DNA of 64,000 bases, taken from positions 20,186,475-20,250,474 of the forward strand of contig NC_079419.1 in the NCBI RefSeq assembly GCF_026213295.1. Direction: 5' to 3'. Shown piece by piece: positions 1-11,453 of the stretch (positions are counted from its first letter, which is position 1; the number at the start of each line of letters is the position of its first letter). The position numbers and the translations under genes are program-made. Origin of the DNA: Gadus chalcogrammus (taxonomy: Eukaryota; Chordata; Actinopteri; Gadiformes; Gadidae). The notes beneath the pieces are model-generated. The model ran no database searches. It had not been told where the DNA came from and saw nothing but the letters and a program-made list of their open reading frames with translations.

Positions 1-1980
1 AACAGGCCATCCATAAAAAGACGAACATTCTGCAACATTGGTTCTATGGACAGTGAATACAGCATACCTGACATGGAGCAGCATTGTCTAATACCTCTTT
101 GTACATTAAAAGGTTTGCATAGACCACCATTTATCTTCAGCACACTCTCAATGTTCTCGTACAGGACCTTTATCTTAGCTATCAGACCCGGGCTGAGGCC
201 GTACCTTTGTAAAACTTTCCAAAGGTAGCGGTGCTCCACCCGATCAAAAGCTTTTTCCCTGTCTAACGAAACCAGACCAGCTTCTAAACCCAATGAACCG
301 GAAGCTTCCAAAATATCCCTAATTAGTGACACATTGTCCACAATAGTCCTGCCAGGCACACAGTAAGTCTGAGTCAGGGGGATGAGCTGCTCCATCACCT
401 TCTTCAGACGGTTGGCCAGGGCTTTGGACAGCAGCTTGTAGTCGGAGCACAGAAGTGAGACGGGTCGCCAGTTCCTTATCTGCTGCAGGTCTCCCTTCTT
501 AGGCAGCAGCGTCAGCACTGCTCTCCTGCAGCTCTGGGGGAGAGAGAGGTCTTCAAAACTCTCGGAGAAGACCCCCAGCAAATCGTCTTTCAGCTCAGTC
601 CAGAACGCTATGTAAAACTCGGACGGCAGACCATCTACCGGGGACCTTACCCCCCTGCACACTCTGCAAGGCTGCAAAGAGCTCTGCCTCAGTCAGGGGC
701 CCATCCAGCTCCCTGTTAGTCTCTTCTGACACTGTGGGCAGGTCCTGACAGAATGCGTTAAAAGCAGCATCATCCTCTTGGTACTCACTGCTGTAAAGCT
801 GCACATAGAAAGCCACCGCTCTGCTCCTGATGGCTGCAGTGTGTGTCAGCATCTGCCCATCCTCTGCACGCAGTGAGTGCATCTGTCTGCTCTGGCCATT
901 CTTCTGTTCCGGGCTGAAGAAGAACTTGGAGGGAGAATCCATCAGCGCAGCGCTCTGGAACCGAGAGCGGACTAGCGCCCCCTTCGCTCTGGCGCCCAGC
1001 AGGTCTGCCAGTACGGCTTTTTTAGATGAGGTTTTCAATACAACCTCCATTTCCTGTGGACTGTGAGGAACTCTGCAGCTCCACTATATCTACCTCAAGA
1101 TCTTTGATAGACTTGGTCATGTCACGAGAAACATTGAGAGTGTACTGCTGACAAAGCTGCTTTATCTGTACTTTGCCAGGGGCCCACCATTGTTTTGAAC
1201 AAATAAAATCACCCTTCCTCTCTCTAAAACCTCCCCAAAAATAAATAAAAACCTCTCTAAAATGCGCATCTAAAAGCAAAGTGGCGTTAAAATGCCAATA
1301 GGCAGACTTACTCATAAGATTTTTAATAAAAACCTCACATATAACCATGGAATGGTCCGAGAAGCCCAGTGGACATTTGTTACACCTCTTAAAAATGCTA
1401 AAATGCTGCGTAAAACAATAAAACCTGTCTAACCTAGCTAAAGATAAAATACGTTCTCTGCTGTGTACTGCCTTGTATTGTGGTGGATTTTTCTCCATAC
1501 GTCGCTCAGACTGTGAGTGTGTATGAGTGATAACATCGCCTTCTGAGAAGGTGCATGTGGTTCTGGGTGGTTTCTATCACATGTATGATTTGCTGTGCAG
1601 TTAATATCCCCTCCTAAAAATAAATAATCCTCTGGCACACATTCCTTTAAAACCAAATTGAGTTCGTTTAAAAAGAGAACTCTGCCAGGGCCAGAATTAA
1701 TACACATTAATAAAAACAATATTAAAACGCACATGAGATACAGGACTAAAATCTCTTGAAAAAAGGAGAGCCACCCCTGCACTAGTGCTGTCAAAATGGC
1801 TTAAATGACCTGTCCGTCAAACTCCCTCCTCCAGTCTGTTTCATTAAAAACATCACTATGGGTCTCCTGCAACATCATAACATTCATTTTTTTCAATTTA
1901 AAAGTTTCAAAAATGCAAGCCCTCTTTTTCAAATCTCTAGCTCCACTGACATTGAGAGTGGAAAGTTTAAAGTGACTCAT
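1..1980 (-). pseudogene. Tx1/L1-like LINE ORF2 remnant (endonuclease and reverse transcriptase)
   Basis: Read on the minus strand, this begins near 1980 with an apurinic-endonuclease-like start (LSTLNVSGARD, then MLQETHSD). It ends at the left window edge within the reverse transcriptase, where motifs for a D-containing palm strand and a fingers region (NWRPVSLLCSDYKLLSK) can be read from 600 down to 1. Stops and frameshifts break it into at least three open pieces (1801-2670, 1022-1794, 595-1050). These ORF2 features are those of the L1/Tx1 group of non-LTR retrotransposons. The element runs off the window, so its 3' end is unseen. It is surely dead; the clade assignment is by eye only. Confidence 0.75.
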
Positions 1981-3430
1981 TAAAAAAGATGTTAAGAGAG
2001 ACACACAGGCTAGCAGAGACAGCAGGCACACTGCTTTATGTACACTCTGAGACGTCATCTTTAGCTGTTTTCTTATTTTCTTTCCCATTGTCTTCAACCT
2101 GTAGTATTCTGTGTCAGTGAACCATCCTTCCCCTCTCATTTTCATCTGGGCTTTTACAGATACCAACAGCATTTTTACATCTGCAAAGTATTCCTTATAC
2201 TTGGGATTCTTCATGTTTTTGGTCTCTTGCAAAAAAACGCTTATACTCTTTACGGAGTACATTTCACCCAGCTGTGAAGCAGAAGGCATTTGTGAGTCAG
2301 TGAGGGGCTGGCCACAGTCCTCCATCTCCTCCTCCCCGTCACTAGACCCTGTCTCCTCATCACTGCATTCTGAGTCTGTGTCTATCTGTTCCTCCTGCTC
2401 CCCACTTGCTGCTGGTTTCTTTACCTTAGAGCCAGATGTTGCACCTGCCTGTTTTCTTTTTAAATGGGGAGCCTTACACAGGTTGTCTTCCTCCCCCATC
2501 AACCCCTCCTCACTGTCATGCTCTGCTGCAGCAGAGATGGGCCCAGCCTCTACACACTCTGCTTTTTCTGCGGTACTATTGTTTCCCTCCACCTGAACAA
2601 CACACTCACTCTGTTTTTCATTGTCAACTGTTTCAACACACACATTTGTCTTTTCAAGGTTTTTAACCACCTGCTCTTCATTTTCAACAACATATTCATT
2701 ATTTGGATTCTCCCCACACTGTATTCTAGTTGCAACATTTTATTTTATACTCTCAATGTTTATATTGTTTGGCAGGTTATTTTCCACACTTGCAACCTGC
2801 TGCTCTACAGTGTCAACTTCAATCTTTTGAAGAGTTTGCTGTAGCCTGAGCTGCTGATGTCTCAGCAGGCTCAGCCCGTCTTCCAGGGGCTTTGTCTGGG
2901 CAAGCTCGCACCAAATGTCCTTCTTTGCCGCAGGCAAAGCACTTCAGGTTTCCAGAATTAACAAAAACGGCATAGTCAAAATCATCAACTCTTAATTTGA
3001 AGAGTTGATGGAAGGTCTTTTTTGTGTAGAATCATATGTACTTGCCGTCTATGGGATACTACATCCCATAGCTTCCGGAGAAGAACCTCGTCTCCAATGA
3101 ACGGAGGGATGTTGGAAATTGTGATCCGCGTTGTCAGCGGGGACATGGAAACAAACGAGTCCTTCACAACAATCCCTTTCTCCACCACCTTGTTCGCCTT
3201 GGCCACACTGTCCACAAAAAATCACCACTGCTCCGTTCATCCGAGCCGCGGATCTTATGCTGCTGTGCCCGACTATTTCTGCCACTGCAAGGCTACAGTC
3301 CTCCACCGAGGACAGGAAGGTGGTAGAGATCTTGAAGCTGTGCATGCGGCTTAGTTCCCCGAAAGCCAACATGCATGCTCCCAGGTCCCGGCGCCCGACC
3401 AGCGGCCGCTGGTCAATCGCGTGAAAAAAC
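1981..3430 (-). pseudogene. Tx1-like LINE ORF1 remnant with CCHC knuckle
   Basis: Minus-strand ORF1 of the LINE whose ORF2 follows at 1-1980. A zinc knuckle of pattern C-X2-C-X4-H-X4-C (CFACGKEGHLVRAC) lies at 2900-2941. Upstream, an RNA-binding-type region can be read at 2985-3480 (TRITISNIPPFIGDEVLLRKL). Downstream is a long acidic, low-complexity tail (2100-2600) rich in E, S and D. The reading frame changes several times, so it is not translatable as one protein. The ORF1 then ORF2 order with a CCHC knuckle is usual for Tx1-like elements. A poly(A) run on the plus strand at 3489-3512 lies just upstream of ORF1. Confidence 0.65.
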
Positions 3431-3569
3431 ACAATAAAGTAAAACAAAAACCACCAAAAGAACCCACCAAACCATTCGCCCAACTATATTTACAAAAAAA
3501 AAAAAAAAAAAAATGAGAAAAGTTAGCAAAAACTCTTCACAATTCGCTCTCACACGCGCTCCGCAAACC

Positions 3570-3622
3570 CACTCCTTCCGCTGAGAGAGGGAGAGGGAGA
3601 GGGAGGGAGAGAGAGAGACCGA
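3570..3622. repeat. GA-rich purine tract
   Basis: Plus-strand run of GAGAGGGAGAGGGAGGGAGAG units just upstream of the LINE ORF1. It may be part of the LINE 5' region or an independent low-complexity tract. From here to 4118 I see no gene: only AT-rich unique-looking sequence and a poly(A) run near 4039. Confidence 0.6.
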
Positions 3623-4118
3623 CCCGGGCACCGCAACGTGGGCAGAGGCGTATTTAGGCCTATATACTTTGTATTTGAAATGCAACAGTCTATTCCTGGA
3701 GACTACGCTCAGAGCAGCTGGAACTGAACAAGAGGAAGGAGGAAAACGGGCTATGAAACAAAATGTGATGTTTCTTTCTTGCTATCGGCCATGTTTGATT
3801 GTGTTGTGTTGGTTATTGAACTGTTAACCCACGTACTCGGGTCATGTTTATCAGCGTTACTATAGAGATCATGACGATAGCTGATGTAACGGGAGTCCGG
3901 GCGTGTGCAGGACCGAACCGCGCTGTATTATCACTTTTCCACTGCGCATAGACAGTAAAAAGTAGCTGAGACGAGAGGGGTTAGACACCAATTAATGAAA
4001 ATAGGCTATTTATTTCAGCTAGCCTATTTTTTCACCCAAAAAAAAAAAAAAATGAAAGTTTAAAATCCCCCACAAAAAATGGAATCACGTTCCCAGCGCC
4101 CCCCTGGTTCCCAGCGCT

Positions 4119-4168
4119 GGCATGGTTTCTCAATGGGGGCGGTACCGCTCCCGTTGAGAAACCATGCC
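4119..4168. repeat. Near-perfect 50-bp palindrome
   Basis: Left arm 4119-4137 and right arm 4150-4168 are reverse complements with one mismatch over 19 bp. The spacer itself contains the perfect palindrome GCGGTACCGC. It lies directly 5' of the RT fragment beginning near 4165, so it may be a remnant of a foldback element or an insertion scar. Confidence 0.8.
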
Positions 4169-5065
4169 GTAGACCATGAAACACTTTTAAATAGACTAAG
4201 GGACTGGGTCGGCTTATCTGGCACTGCCTTAGGTTGATTTACGTCTTATTTATCGAACCGGATGTGCCGTGTCTCCATTAAGAACTACACCTCATCAATT
4301 TCTAATATTAGGTATGGAGTACCGTAAGGGTCAATACTTGGACCTATACTGTTCTCTATATATATGCTTCCACTAGGTGAGGTCATCAGGAGACATGGCA
4401 TTTCCTTTCAATTTTATGCTGATGATTCACAATTGTATCTACCCATCAAGCCCAACGACCCACATATGCTAAGTGCACTTCATGAATGCCTAAATGACAT
4501 TAAAAGCTGGATGGCACTAAATTTAGTGCAGCTAAATTACAGAAAAAACAGAATCCTGGTCATTGGCCCCCGGCAATTATCCAAACAAATAATGCCATCT
4601 ATTGGAGACCTGTCAAAACTCATCAAACCTGTTGCAAGAAGCCTTGGAGTCCTCTTTGACAGTAATTCATGTTTTGAGCAACACATCACCAAGATTGTAC
4701 AATCTTGCTTTTACCAACTCCACAATATTTCTAAAATTCAATCAATTTTAAATCTCAGTGACGCTGAAACTTTGTTACATTCTTTCATCTCCTCGCGACT
4801 TGATTATTGTAACAGCCTTTTTACCTGCTTGAGCCAGAAAACACTCAAACTGCTACAGACTGTCCAAAACTCAGCTGCCAGGCTTTTAACAAGATCTAGA
4901 AAATATGACCATATCACACCTGTTCTATCGTCTCTACATTGGCTTCCCGTCTGTTTTAGGATTGATTTTAAGGCTCTACATGACTTGGCCCCAGCATATA
5001 TTTCGGAGCTTTTAGTCCCCTATGTGCCGTGTCGTAGTCTGAGGTCCTCAGGCAGTAAACCATGA
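4165..5065 (+). pseudogene. Rex1/Babar-like LINE reverse transcriptase, 3' part
   Basis: The plus strand encodes the C-terminal half of a non-LTR reverse transcriptase. Open sequence runs 4364-5065, and a frame with stops extends it upstream to about 4165. The catalytic motif FYADDSQLY (near 4411) is intact. It is followed by the thumb and a C-terminal stretch (RLDYCNSLFTCL, ARLLTRSRKYDHITPVL, LHWLPVCFRIDFKAL) that is typical of a large teleost LINE group related to Rex1/Babar. Upstream stops and the missing endonuclease mark it as a 5'-truncated dead copy. No poly(A) tail is obvious at 5065. Clade is inferred from remembered motif style. Confidence 0.75.
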
Positions 5066-5500
5066 TTATTATTAGGCCTATATATCTAATGGTAGAAAAC
5101 ATTTAAAGCGTCTCTGGATTCTGATCCAGGGCTTGACTGGGGTCAGAGCGTATGTTGGAATAAACCCCCCATAGGAGCAGGAAGCTACGGGGTTAATGTG
5201 TGCTGACCTCAGACTGGTGTCCTAAATTATTGTTGATAATGTGGTTAGACAAACTCATGATTGATTGTGGGCGGAAACCTCGAACAAAGAAACTGCTGTG
5301 TGTGTGTGGATAAAGAAGACGCTGGAGTTTGTGAACCGCAGTGACTTTGCAAACCCACTCGGCTGTTATCGTTGTTGTTGTTTTTAAACAATAATGTCTT
5401 TTGTCAATACTTGCTCCGGACCCCTCGATTTCTTTTACTCTCTCTTAAATTAGTCGAAGTGTTTTATATCTCGGTTAAAATCTACGACAAGAGAAGCACG
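5066..5500. other. Gap with no recognised gene
   Basis: No coding signature or clear repeat structure is visible. A short stretch at 5150-5420 has the look of an LTR or untranslated leader (AATAAACCC near 5159, later TTTTAAACAATAATG), but no partner copy is present in the window. Confidence 0.4.
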
Positions 5501-5620
5501 GTGAGCTGCCTCAACGACTACCGCCCGGGGCACTCACACCCATCACCATGAAGTGCTTTGAGAAGCAGGTCCGTAGCCACATCATCTCATCCATGCCGCC
5601 CAGACTAGACCCACACCAGT
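5501..5620 (+). pseudogene. Short LINE reverse transcriptase fragment
   Basis: The plus strand reads CLNDYRPG, and after a frameshift a stretch matching the MKCFEKQVRSHI-type block found in many non-LTR reverse transcriptases just after the fingers domain. It is only about 120 bp and abuts the Gypsy remnant on the other strand. Too short for clade assignment. Confidence 0.5.
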
Positions 5621-8600
5621 TACGAAGGAAGACCATTTACGTAACAGCATCTCACCATCCATAATATATGCTACTTTTTCATCCCTTGCTTTGTCGTTAC
5701 CCACCACCTTGGCAAAACACCCTTGCAGGGTCGGGTCTGCTTTCTGCATCTGGCTCAGTCGGTAGCGCTTGCACAGCAGACTCATCCTGAACAGGCTCAT
5801 CCTGAACAAGAAACTCTCAGCCTCTTTGTCACCTGAAAAAACTGACATGAATAAACTGTCAGACAACGAAACTTCACGATCATCTGGGCTAATTTCATGG
5901 GAGCAAGCACGAGTTACAGCGCAGGCTAGAAATGCATTCGGAGGTGTATGATCTGATGGCTGGTTCCCATCACACTGGGGTTGATCTAGAACTTCTAGTG
6001 TGGGAGTTACCTTACCTCCTGCGATATCGTTCCCCATCAGGAGTACGATACCGGGGATTGGCAGTTCAGTACAAACTGCGACTGGGAAAAATCCAGTAAC
6101 GAGAGAGGACTGAATATGGACGCGGTGCACTGGCACGTAACCCATTTCAACCCCTCTAAGAGCTAATTGGTAATGGAAAGCAGAGCTAATGCCAGAATAA
6201 CAGATTGAGAGCAAGCAGTATATCGCAAGATCCGTATGGAGTTTCCATCAGCTGCCTCACCAGACAATGACACAAATGCATCAAATACGAATGGCTTAAA
6301 ACAGTCATACATTTTCTGATCAGATGAGTCAGTGTTCACACCATGATCTGCTTTAATCAGTCCTACCCCTTTAGAAATTAGCGTGAGGGCTGCTCTCTGC
6401 GTTTTAGTGTCAAGCACTTTGCAATGACATGGCCATCCTGGTGGCAGTAATAACATTCCCTTTCCTCTTGCGACCCACGTAGGTTAGATGATCTGGGAGG
6501 AGAGGGACGTGAAACAGCAGAGACTGGAGAGAAAGCAAATTTATGAGTTAACACATACTCAGCCAGTACAGCGGCAGAAGAAAGTATTCCTGCTTTCTGC
6601 TCATTCAGGTACACAACAATACGCTCAGACAAACACTTCTTAAAGTCCTCTCTCAACGCATTGAAACCACAAACTTTACTTGTTGCACACCATTTGTCAA
6701 ATAGTGTTCCCTTCTCACCGGCAAACTAAACATAGGTCTGAGCAGAAGTTTTCTTGTGACCACGAAACTTCTGTCGGTACGCTTCAGGCACAAGTTCATA
6801 TGCACGTAGGATAGCCGTCTTAACAGTTACATAATTTAAGCTATCTTCAACAGGGAGTGCGGCCATAGCATCCTGAGCTTTACCATGCATTTTACACTGA
6901 AGCAGAAGCGTCCATATTTCAGGTGGCCATTGTAAAGCAGCAGCTATTCTCTCAAACACATTGAAATAGGAGTCAACTTCACGATCCCGAAATACAGGTA
7001 CTAAAGCCACATGCTTGCTAATGTCCACACCACTTAAGGTGAGCTGGTGGAATGTGATGACATACCTGAGCCTCTAGGAGCACTCCGCCCTGTTTCAGAA
7101 GGCTCGAGTTGTCTCAGGCCCCGTAAACACGAAGCCGAAACAGGCGAAACCGTTCCGGTTTCGATCTATCCGGTTTCGGAGTATCTCCGTAAAGACGAAG
7201 TCAAGCGAAACCGGGTAGATCTGTAGAAACGCTGTAGTACACAGGCCAGGCCCATAAGGGGCGCTGCTTCTGCTACAGAAATTCAGAAGAGGCGAGCATG
7301 CGCATAAAGGCTGCCCCCCCGAACCACTAACAACACAAAGGAACAGTCAGTCAACAGTCTCAATAAATAATGGCTTAGCAACCCAACAAGGGACATGATC
7401 TGCTGCAGAACGATTACAAGCCTGTAGTCCGCCATCATCTTTGTTGTTGTGAGTTCTGAGACTCTGCGGGCTTAACAGTCATTGGCTAGAGGGTCGAGGG
7501 GTGTGGCGATGACGTCATGGTTTACGGTTTCAGGCGGTTTCAGGCGTCCACACGAATCCAAAACGAAACCGGGTAGATTTGAAACCACCTCCGAGGGTGG
7601 TTTCAGAAGTTTACGGTTTCGGTCAGCGGATTCGCCTGCTTCGTGTGGACGGAAGGCCGAACCGTACAAGACCTTTGCGGTTTCGCCACGAAATCGGCTT
7701 CGTGTGGACAGGGCCTCAGTCTCACTGCCGTCTCATCCAGAATTTCAGCTTTTCTTATTTCCAACTTGAACTGGAGCTGGGCTTGCATCTCCTGCTCATG
7801 AGTTTCCAGTTGCAGCCGAGCCAGACAGACTTTAAGCCACGCCCCAGTATTGGCAGTACCGCTCTGTTGGGAAAGATCATACTTATGGTGCGTTCGAGTA
7901 TTCTCTGCGAGCCGACTCGGATCTCGGATCGGACGCCACGCCCACACTAAAAAGTTTTATTATGTTTTGAGCGTAGGTCGTCGGAGAAAAACATGGACGC
8001 CACCCGGAAAGCTATTGTTGCGGTAGCATTGGCCGACTACTACTACTATTTTCATTTATATTATTTCAGGACTACGAAATAATCTAAATGAAACGGTGCG
8101 TTTTCACCGTACGAAAACGCAGCCATTTGAACTTCTACAATTTTCACTTCATTTCATGTTTCAATGTATCTTCTGCATATGTAAGTTATTACAGCAATAC
8201 GAGTGATTGAAATTGCGATTTAAACCACCAAAGCGGTCCAAACACAATGAAAACAGTTCACTGAATGTCACACTGGGCGCATCCATCTTCAATTCTATCT
8301 CGGAAGCCTCGCTCGGTCACCGCTGAGTTCAAACGAGATGGCGAGATCGACTTCAGAGGAAAAGGGGCGTGTTTGTGCGTGTCGCTAGGCAATGTCCTCG
8401 GAGCTCCGAGAAGGATGGATATTAAAACACACCATTAGGCATAGTAAGCGGGGTCTTCCCTCGCTCACTAGGCTTTCCCCGAGTTAGAGGGCGTCTCAGC
8501 ACTTGGATCACTCGCTGCTTCTGCTGAGGAACTGGGAAGAGACACGGACTCCAACTGTTCAGCCATAGTAATCACACCCTGTTTCACCAATCCACTAATC

Positions 8601-8760
8601 ACTCGTTCTCTAATTTAATTTTTAAGCATGGACCTGACAAAGGGAATGTTGAAGTGAATAGCTATCTCCAATAAATCATCCTTCCTATAACTATACCCTT
8701 GTTCAACAGTAGAATGTTCTACAAATGTATCCAAATTAAACTTTTCTGCCATGGTGCTCA
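5582..8760 (-). pseudogene. Gypsy-type gag-protease remnant
   Basis: Minus-strand order from high to low coordinate: gag start (MAEKFNLDTF, near 8751), a coiled charged segment (7717-7947), a conserved gag core (6726-7028: ALVPVFRDREVDSYFNVFE and AILRAYELVPEAYRQKF), a zinc knuckle C-X2-C-X4-H-X4-C (CYYCHQDGHVIAKC, 6378-6500), then a protease region (5582-6456). The expected D-T/S-G active site reads YTAC, so the protease is inactive. The frame is broken at several points and interrupted by a MITE at 7116-7716. The gag core resembles SCAN-like gag of teleost Gypsy elements. It ends before the RT. Confidence 0.75.
7116..7716. mobile_element. MITE copy 1 (AGGCCCCGT ends) inside Gypsy gag
   Basis: Ends are inverted: AGGCCCCGTAAACACGAAG at the left and the matching CTTCGTGTGGACAGGGCCT at the right. 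The interior has many copies of the motif GAAACCG or its complement and a palindromic CGAGGGTGG region. A second, shorter copy in the same orientation is at 14687-15191. The end type suggests a cut-and-paste element, perhaps hAT, but no exact target duplication is seen. Confidence 0.75.
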
Positions 8761-8882
8761 GTAACCAGCAGTACTCACTCAAGCAGACAGCTGAATCCAC
8801 TAACGAGTTCAACAAACTCTCACCAATTAACCAAACACTGACAGACCCGATTCCACAATCCAATGTACAATTTTCATTTTGT

Positions 8883-8900
8883 ATCCCGGATGAGCCCCCA
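8883..8900 (-). other. Primer binding site, tRNA-Pro type
   Basis: The minus strand reads TGGGGGCTCATCCGGGAT, which differs by one base from the classical proline-tRNA primer site of gammaretroviruses. It lies between the putative LTR (8901-9375) and the gag start at about 8751, which is where a 5' primer site belongs. This orients the remnant: LTR, primer site, gag, protease along the minus strand. Confidence 0.75.
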
Positions 8901-9375
8901 TTTATGGTACGACCCGGCTCGTTTTAAGAGCAGTAACACATGATTGGGATGATAAATGAAATGGATGGGTGACAATGGACAGAATTCAGGTCAAAATCCG
9001 GGGTTTAATTGACTGAAGAGTGTGCACATGCACACGGAATTATAACAAAGGGAGGCTACACATGTTAACAAAAACACTGGCTGAAACCACTCAATCGCAG
9101 CCAGGCAATACAATGATATCAACACTCTCATACCCTAAACAACCACAAAATGTAGGCACCAATAAAGAGGCGGACTGCTCACTGGTTCCCAGCCGCCCTG
9201 AACTGTGGACACACACGCTATTTATCTGCAGCTGGCTTGATTGGAGACTCCCGATTGGTAGCTTTGGTGGAATCCAGGAAGTAGGGGGGGGGGACCAATC
9301 ATCGAAAGGGAATCACCCAGCTGGATTTGCATACAGAATCAGTCAACAACAAATACACATTAGACGGCAGACGTA
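8901..9375 (-). repeat. Putative LTR of the Gypsy remnant
   Basis: Minus-strand sequence directly 5' of the primer site. It contains a TATA-like GATAAATAG (near 9220) about 180-220 bp before the primer site and an AATTAAA polyadenylation-like motif near 9005. Boundaries are not exact because no second copy is in the window and the terminal dinucleotides are not clear. Confidence 0.5.
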
Positions 9376-10365
9376 AAAGAGCACAAGAGTTGTTTCCTTT
9401 CATTAGCGCGTCTGTACAAGAGCCCACAAGGCCTAGTTTTCCCCATTCATTGAAAAGTCTTCTGGCGGCAGCACTTGCCGTTTTATGCACTTCATCACTC
9501 AAGGGTGTACCTGCTTCTTTTAACTGAATGACTTCATTGATTGCTTCATCCATTCTCTGTGCTTCTACAAGTTCATTATGGCTTATGGCTGTTATCTGGT
9601 CAAGAGCAGAGGAGGGCGATGCTTGGAACGAGATGTTAAGGGCGGCAACCCATGCCACTTCTTTCTGCTTGGCCACTGTGCTGCCGTCCCAAACAGCACG
9701 TACCACATGCCTGTCAAATGTCCATGCATAACAAAAGGACGTCATTGAGGTATGGGATACAGCAGTAGTCTCGCAAGTTGCCTAGTTGAAGGCAGTAGCA
9801 GGTCAGGAGTCTTCAGCTATAAAGCCTTGATGATAGGCCTTGCCATGGTCAAGGATGCTGAACCAGGGAAAGCCACCAAGTGTGTCAGTCAGGTCCTGTA
9901 TTCTAGGTAGCGGATGTTGATCGGGGATGGTCTTCTGATTCAACAGGAAATAATCTATGTAGAGGCGAAGGGTGCCGTCTTTCTTTCGGACGCAAACCAC
10001 TGGAGACGCATAGGAGGACTTCGATTTCACAATCCAGCCTTTCATCCACATGTCTTGCACTCCTTCACCTCTTGAAAAAGTGGTCTGGGGACAGATGAAT
10101 ATGCTCTCTGCACTGGAGTCTGCATCCTTGAGTGTGATCGAAATCTGTAAGCTAGGGATACATCCAATATCATGGCTACCTTTGGCAAAGGCAGATGATT
10201 CCTCCCACAACATTCTTTTGACTTTTTGTTGTTCATCTTCATTAAGATGGCTAAGGTCCACAGAAGGCTGCCATAAAGTAATGCTTTCAGTGGCTGATGT
10301 TGGTGCTGCGCTAACCACTGTTCTTGGCTTAGACCCCTCGTGCGGATCTGAATCACCTTTGCCAC
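9376..10365 (-). pseudogene. Gypsy pol remnant (RT start and integrase N-terminal region)
   Basis: Minus strand. 9803-10365 encodes the protease-RT linker and first RT motifs (VVCVRKKDGTLRLYIDY, then NQKTIPDQHPLPRIQDL and WFSILDHGKAYHQGF). After an internal deletion, 9376-9745 encodes a stretch usual between RNase H and integrase (SHNELVEAQRMDEAINEVIQ). The RT catalytic motif C and RNase H are missing. It runs directly into the putative LTR at 8901-9375. It may be the 3' half of a neighbouring element or a rearranged part of the same one. Confidence 0.65.
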
Positions 10366-11270
10366 AGTCTGTACACTACCCAGCGCCGTCTTCCTTGATA
10401 TAGTGGTGTTTTATGTGATTTTTCACTGGTATCATGACATAAGGTTTCTTTAAGGTATTCTTTACCTCCAGCAGGCCATCTTCAATCCGTAATTCTGTCA
10501 ACTGTGTATTCATTTCGTTCAAAAAACAGGATAGTGTTCAGGAATGGCATTTTTTTTATAAATCATCTTTAGGTTAAATGTAGAATATATATTCACATTA
10601 GAATGAGTTCCAATTACAATTGCCATAGAAAACCCATAGCAATGTATTTTATACAGGATTAACACATAAATGATAGTCTAATTAATCAAATAGCAAATCT
10701 GAATACATTGTCTTTTAAGTCCAGGATGTGACATCACATGTCTTTATAAACAGCACTAATTACCACTTTACTGTATCAAATGCTCAAATCTATTATTATT
10801 TATACATATGGAATGTAACGCCCATTGAATACGCGAGACACCGGCTCCTTTTACTCATGGTTAAATGTCCCACATCTTGTAGACATCATTACACCGTAGA
10901 ACTACAATACAGACGTGAAATTAGCTTAACACACAAACAATTATCAAAGAGCACATAAATCCTTCACGGCAAATAAAAAGGAAACAAAAACACAATACTA
11001 ACCACTTTGCCTGCTTGTCACCAATGGGGTTAACTTAAATCTCGCTTGAAGAAAGCTTAAAATATAAAACGTTACCAAATATAAAACGTGGCTTGTCTGC
11101 AGCTAAAACGCTAGATTCTGGAAGTTTCCGGATAAACAACGAATAGAACCAAGAAATAAAACAGGTACATTTATAAGAAATAATAAGAGAGTCCACCTTG
11201 AGGTCAAAGACTGAATTACATATAAGACTATACAGAGCAGGAAAACACTGCCTGCAGTTTAGAGCTTTGA
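10366..11270. other. Gap with no recognised gene
   Basis: AT-rich sequence with no coding signature, terminal repeat or tandem repeat that I can support. Confidence 0.5.
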
Positions 11271-11280
11271 TCAGACCCAG

Positions 11281-11380
11281 AAAATCAAGCCCGGCCCGAG
11301 CCCGTGCACGTTCTGTCCGAGCCCGGCCCGACCCGACACATTAACTGTAATTATGAGCCCGAGCCCGATTTCAACCCAAC
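11281..11380. repeat. GCCCGAGCCCG-rich repeat end
   Basis: Repeated GCCCGGCCCGAGCCCG motifs. A similar but inverted block lies at 15985-16060. The two could be the ends of one older element split by later insertions, or simply two copies of a family with this low-complexity end. Confidence 0.45.
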
Positions 11381-11453
11381 ATTTTTTTTAATACATATCT
11401 AACTTTGTACACATTTGTTACTAGGCCTACTTTGCTAGATATATATATGTAAG

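Noticed and set aside
2111..2844. Plus-strand open frames across the LINE ORF1
   Set aside because: They are antisense shadows of the acidic ORF1 region.
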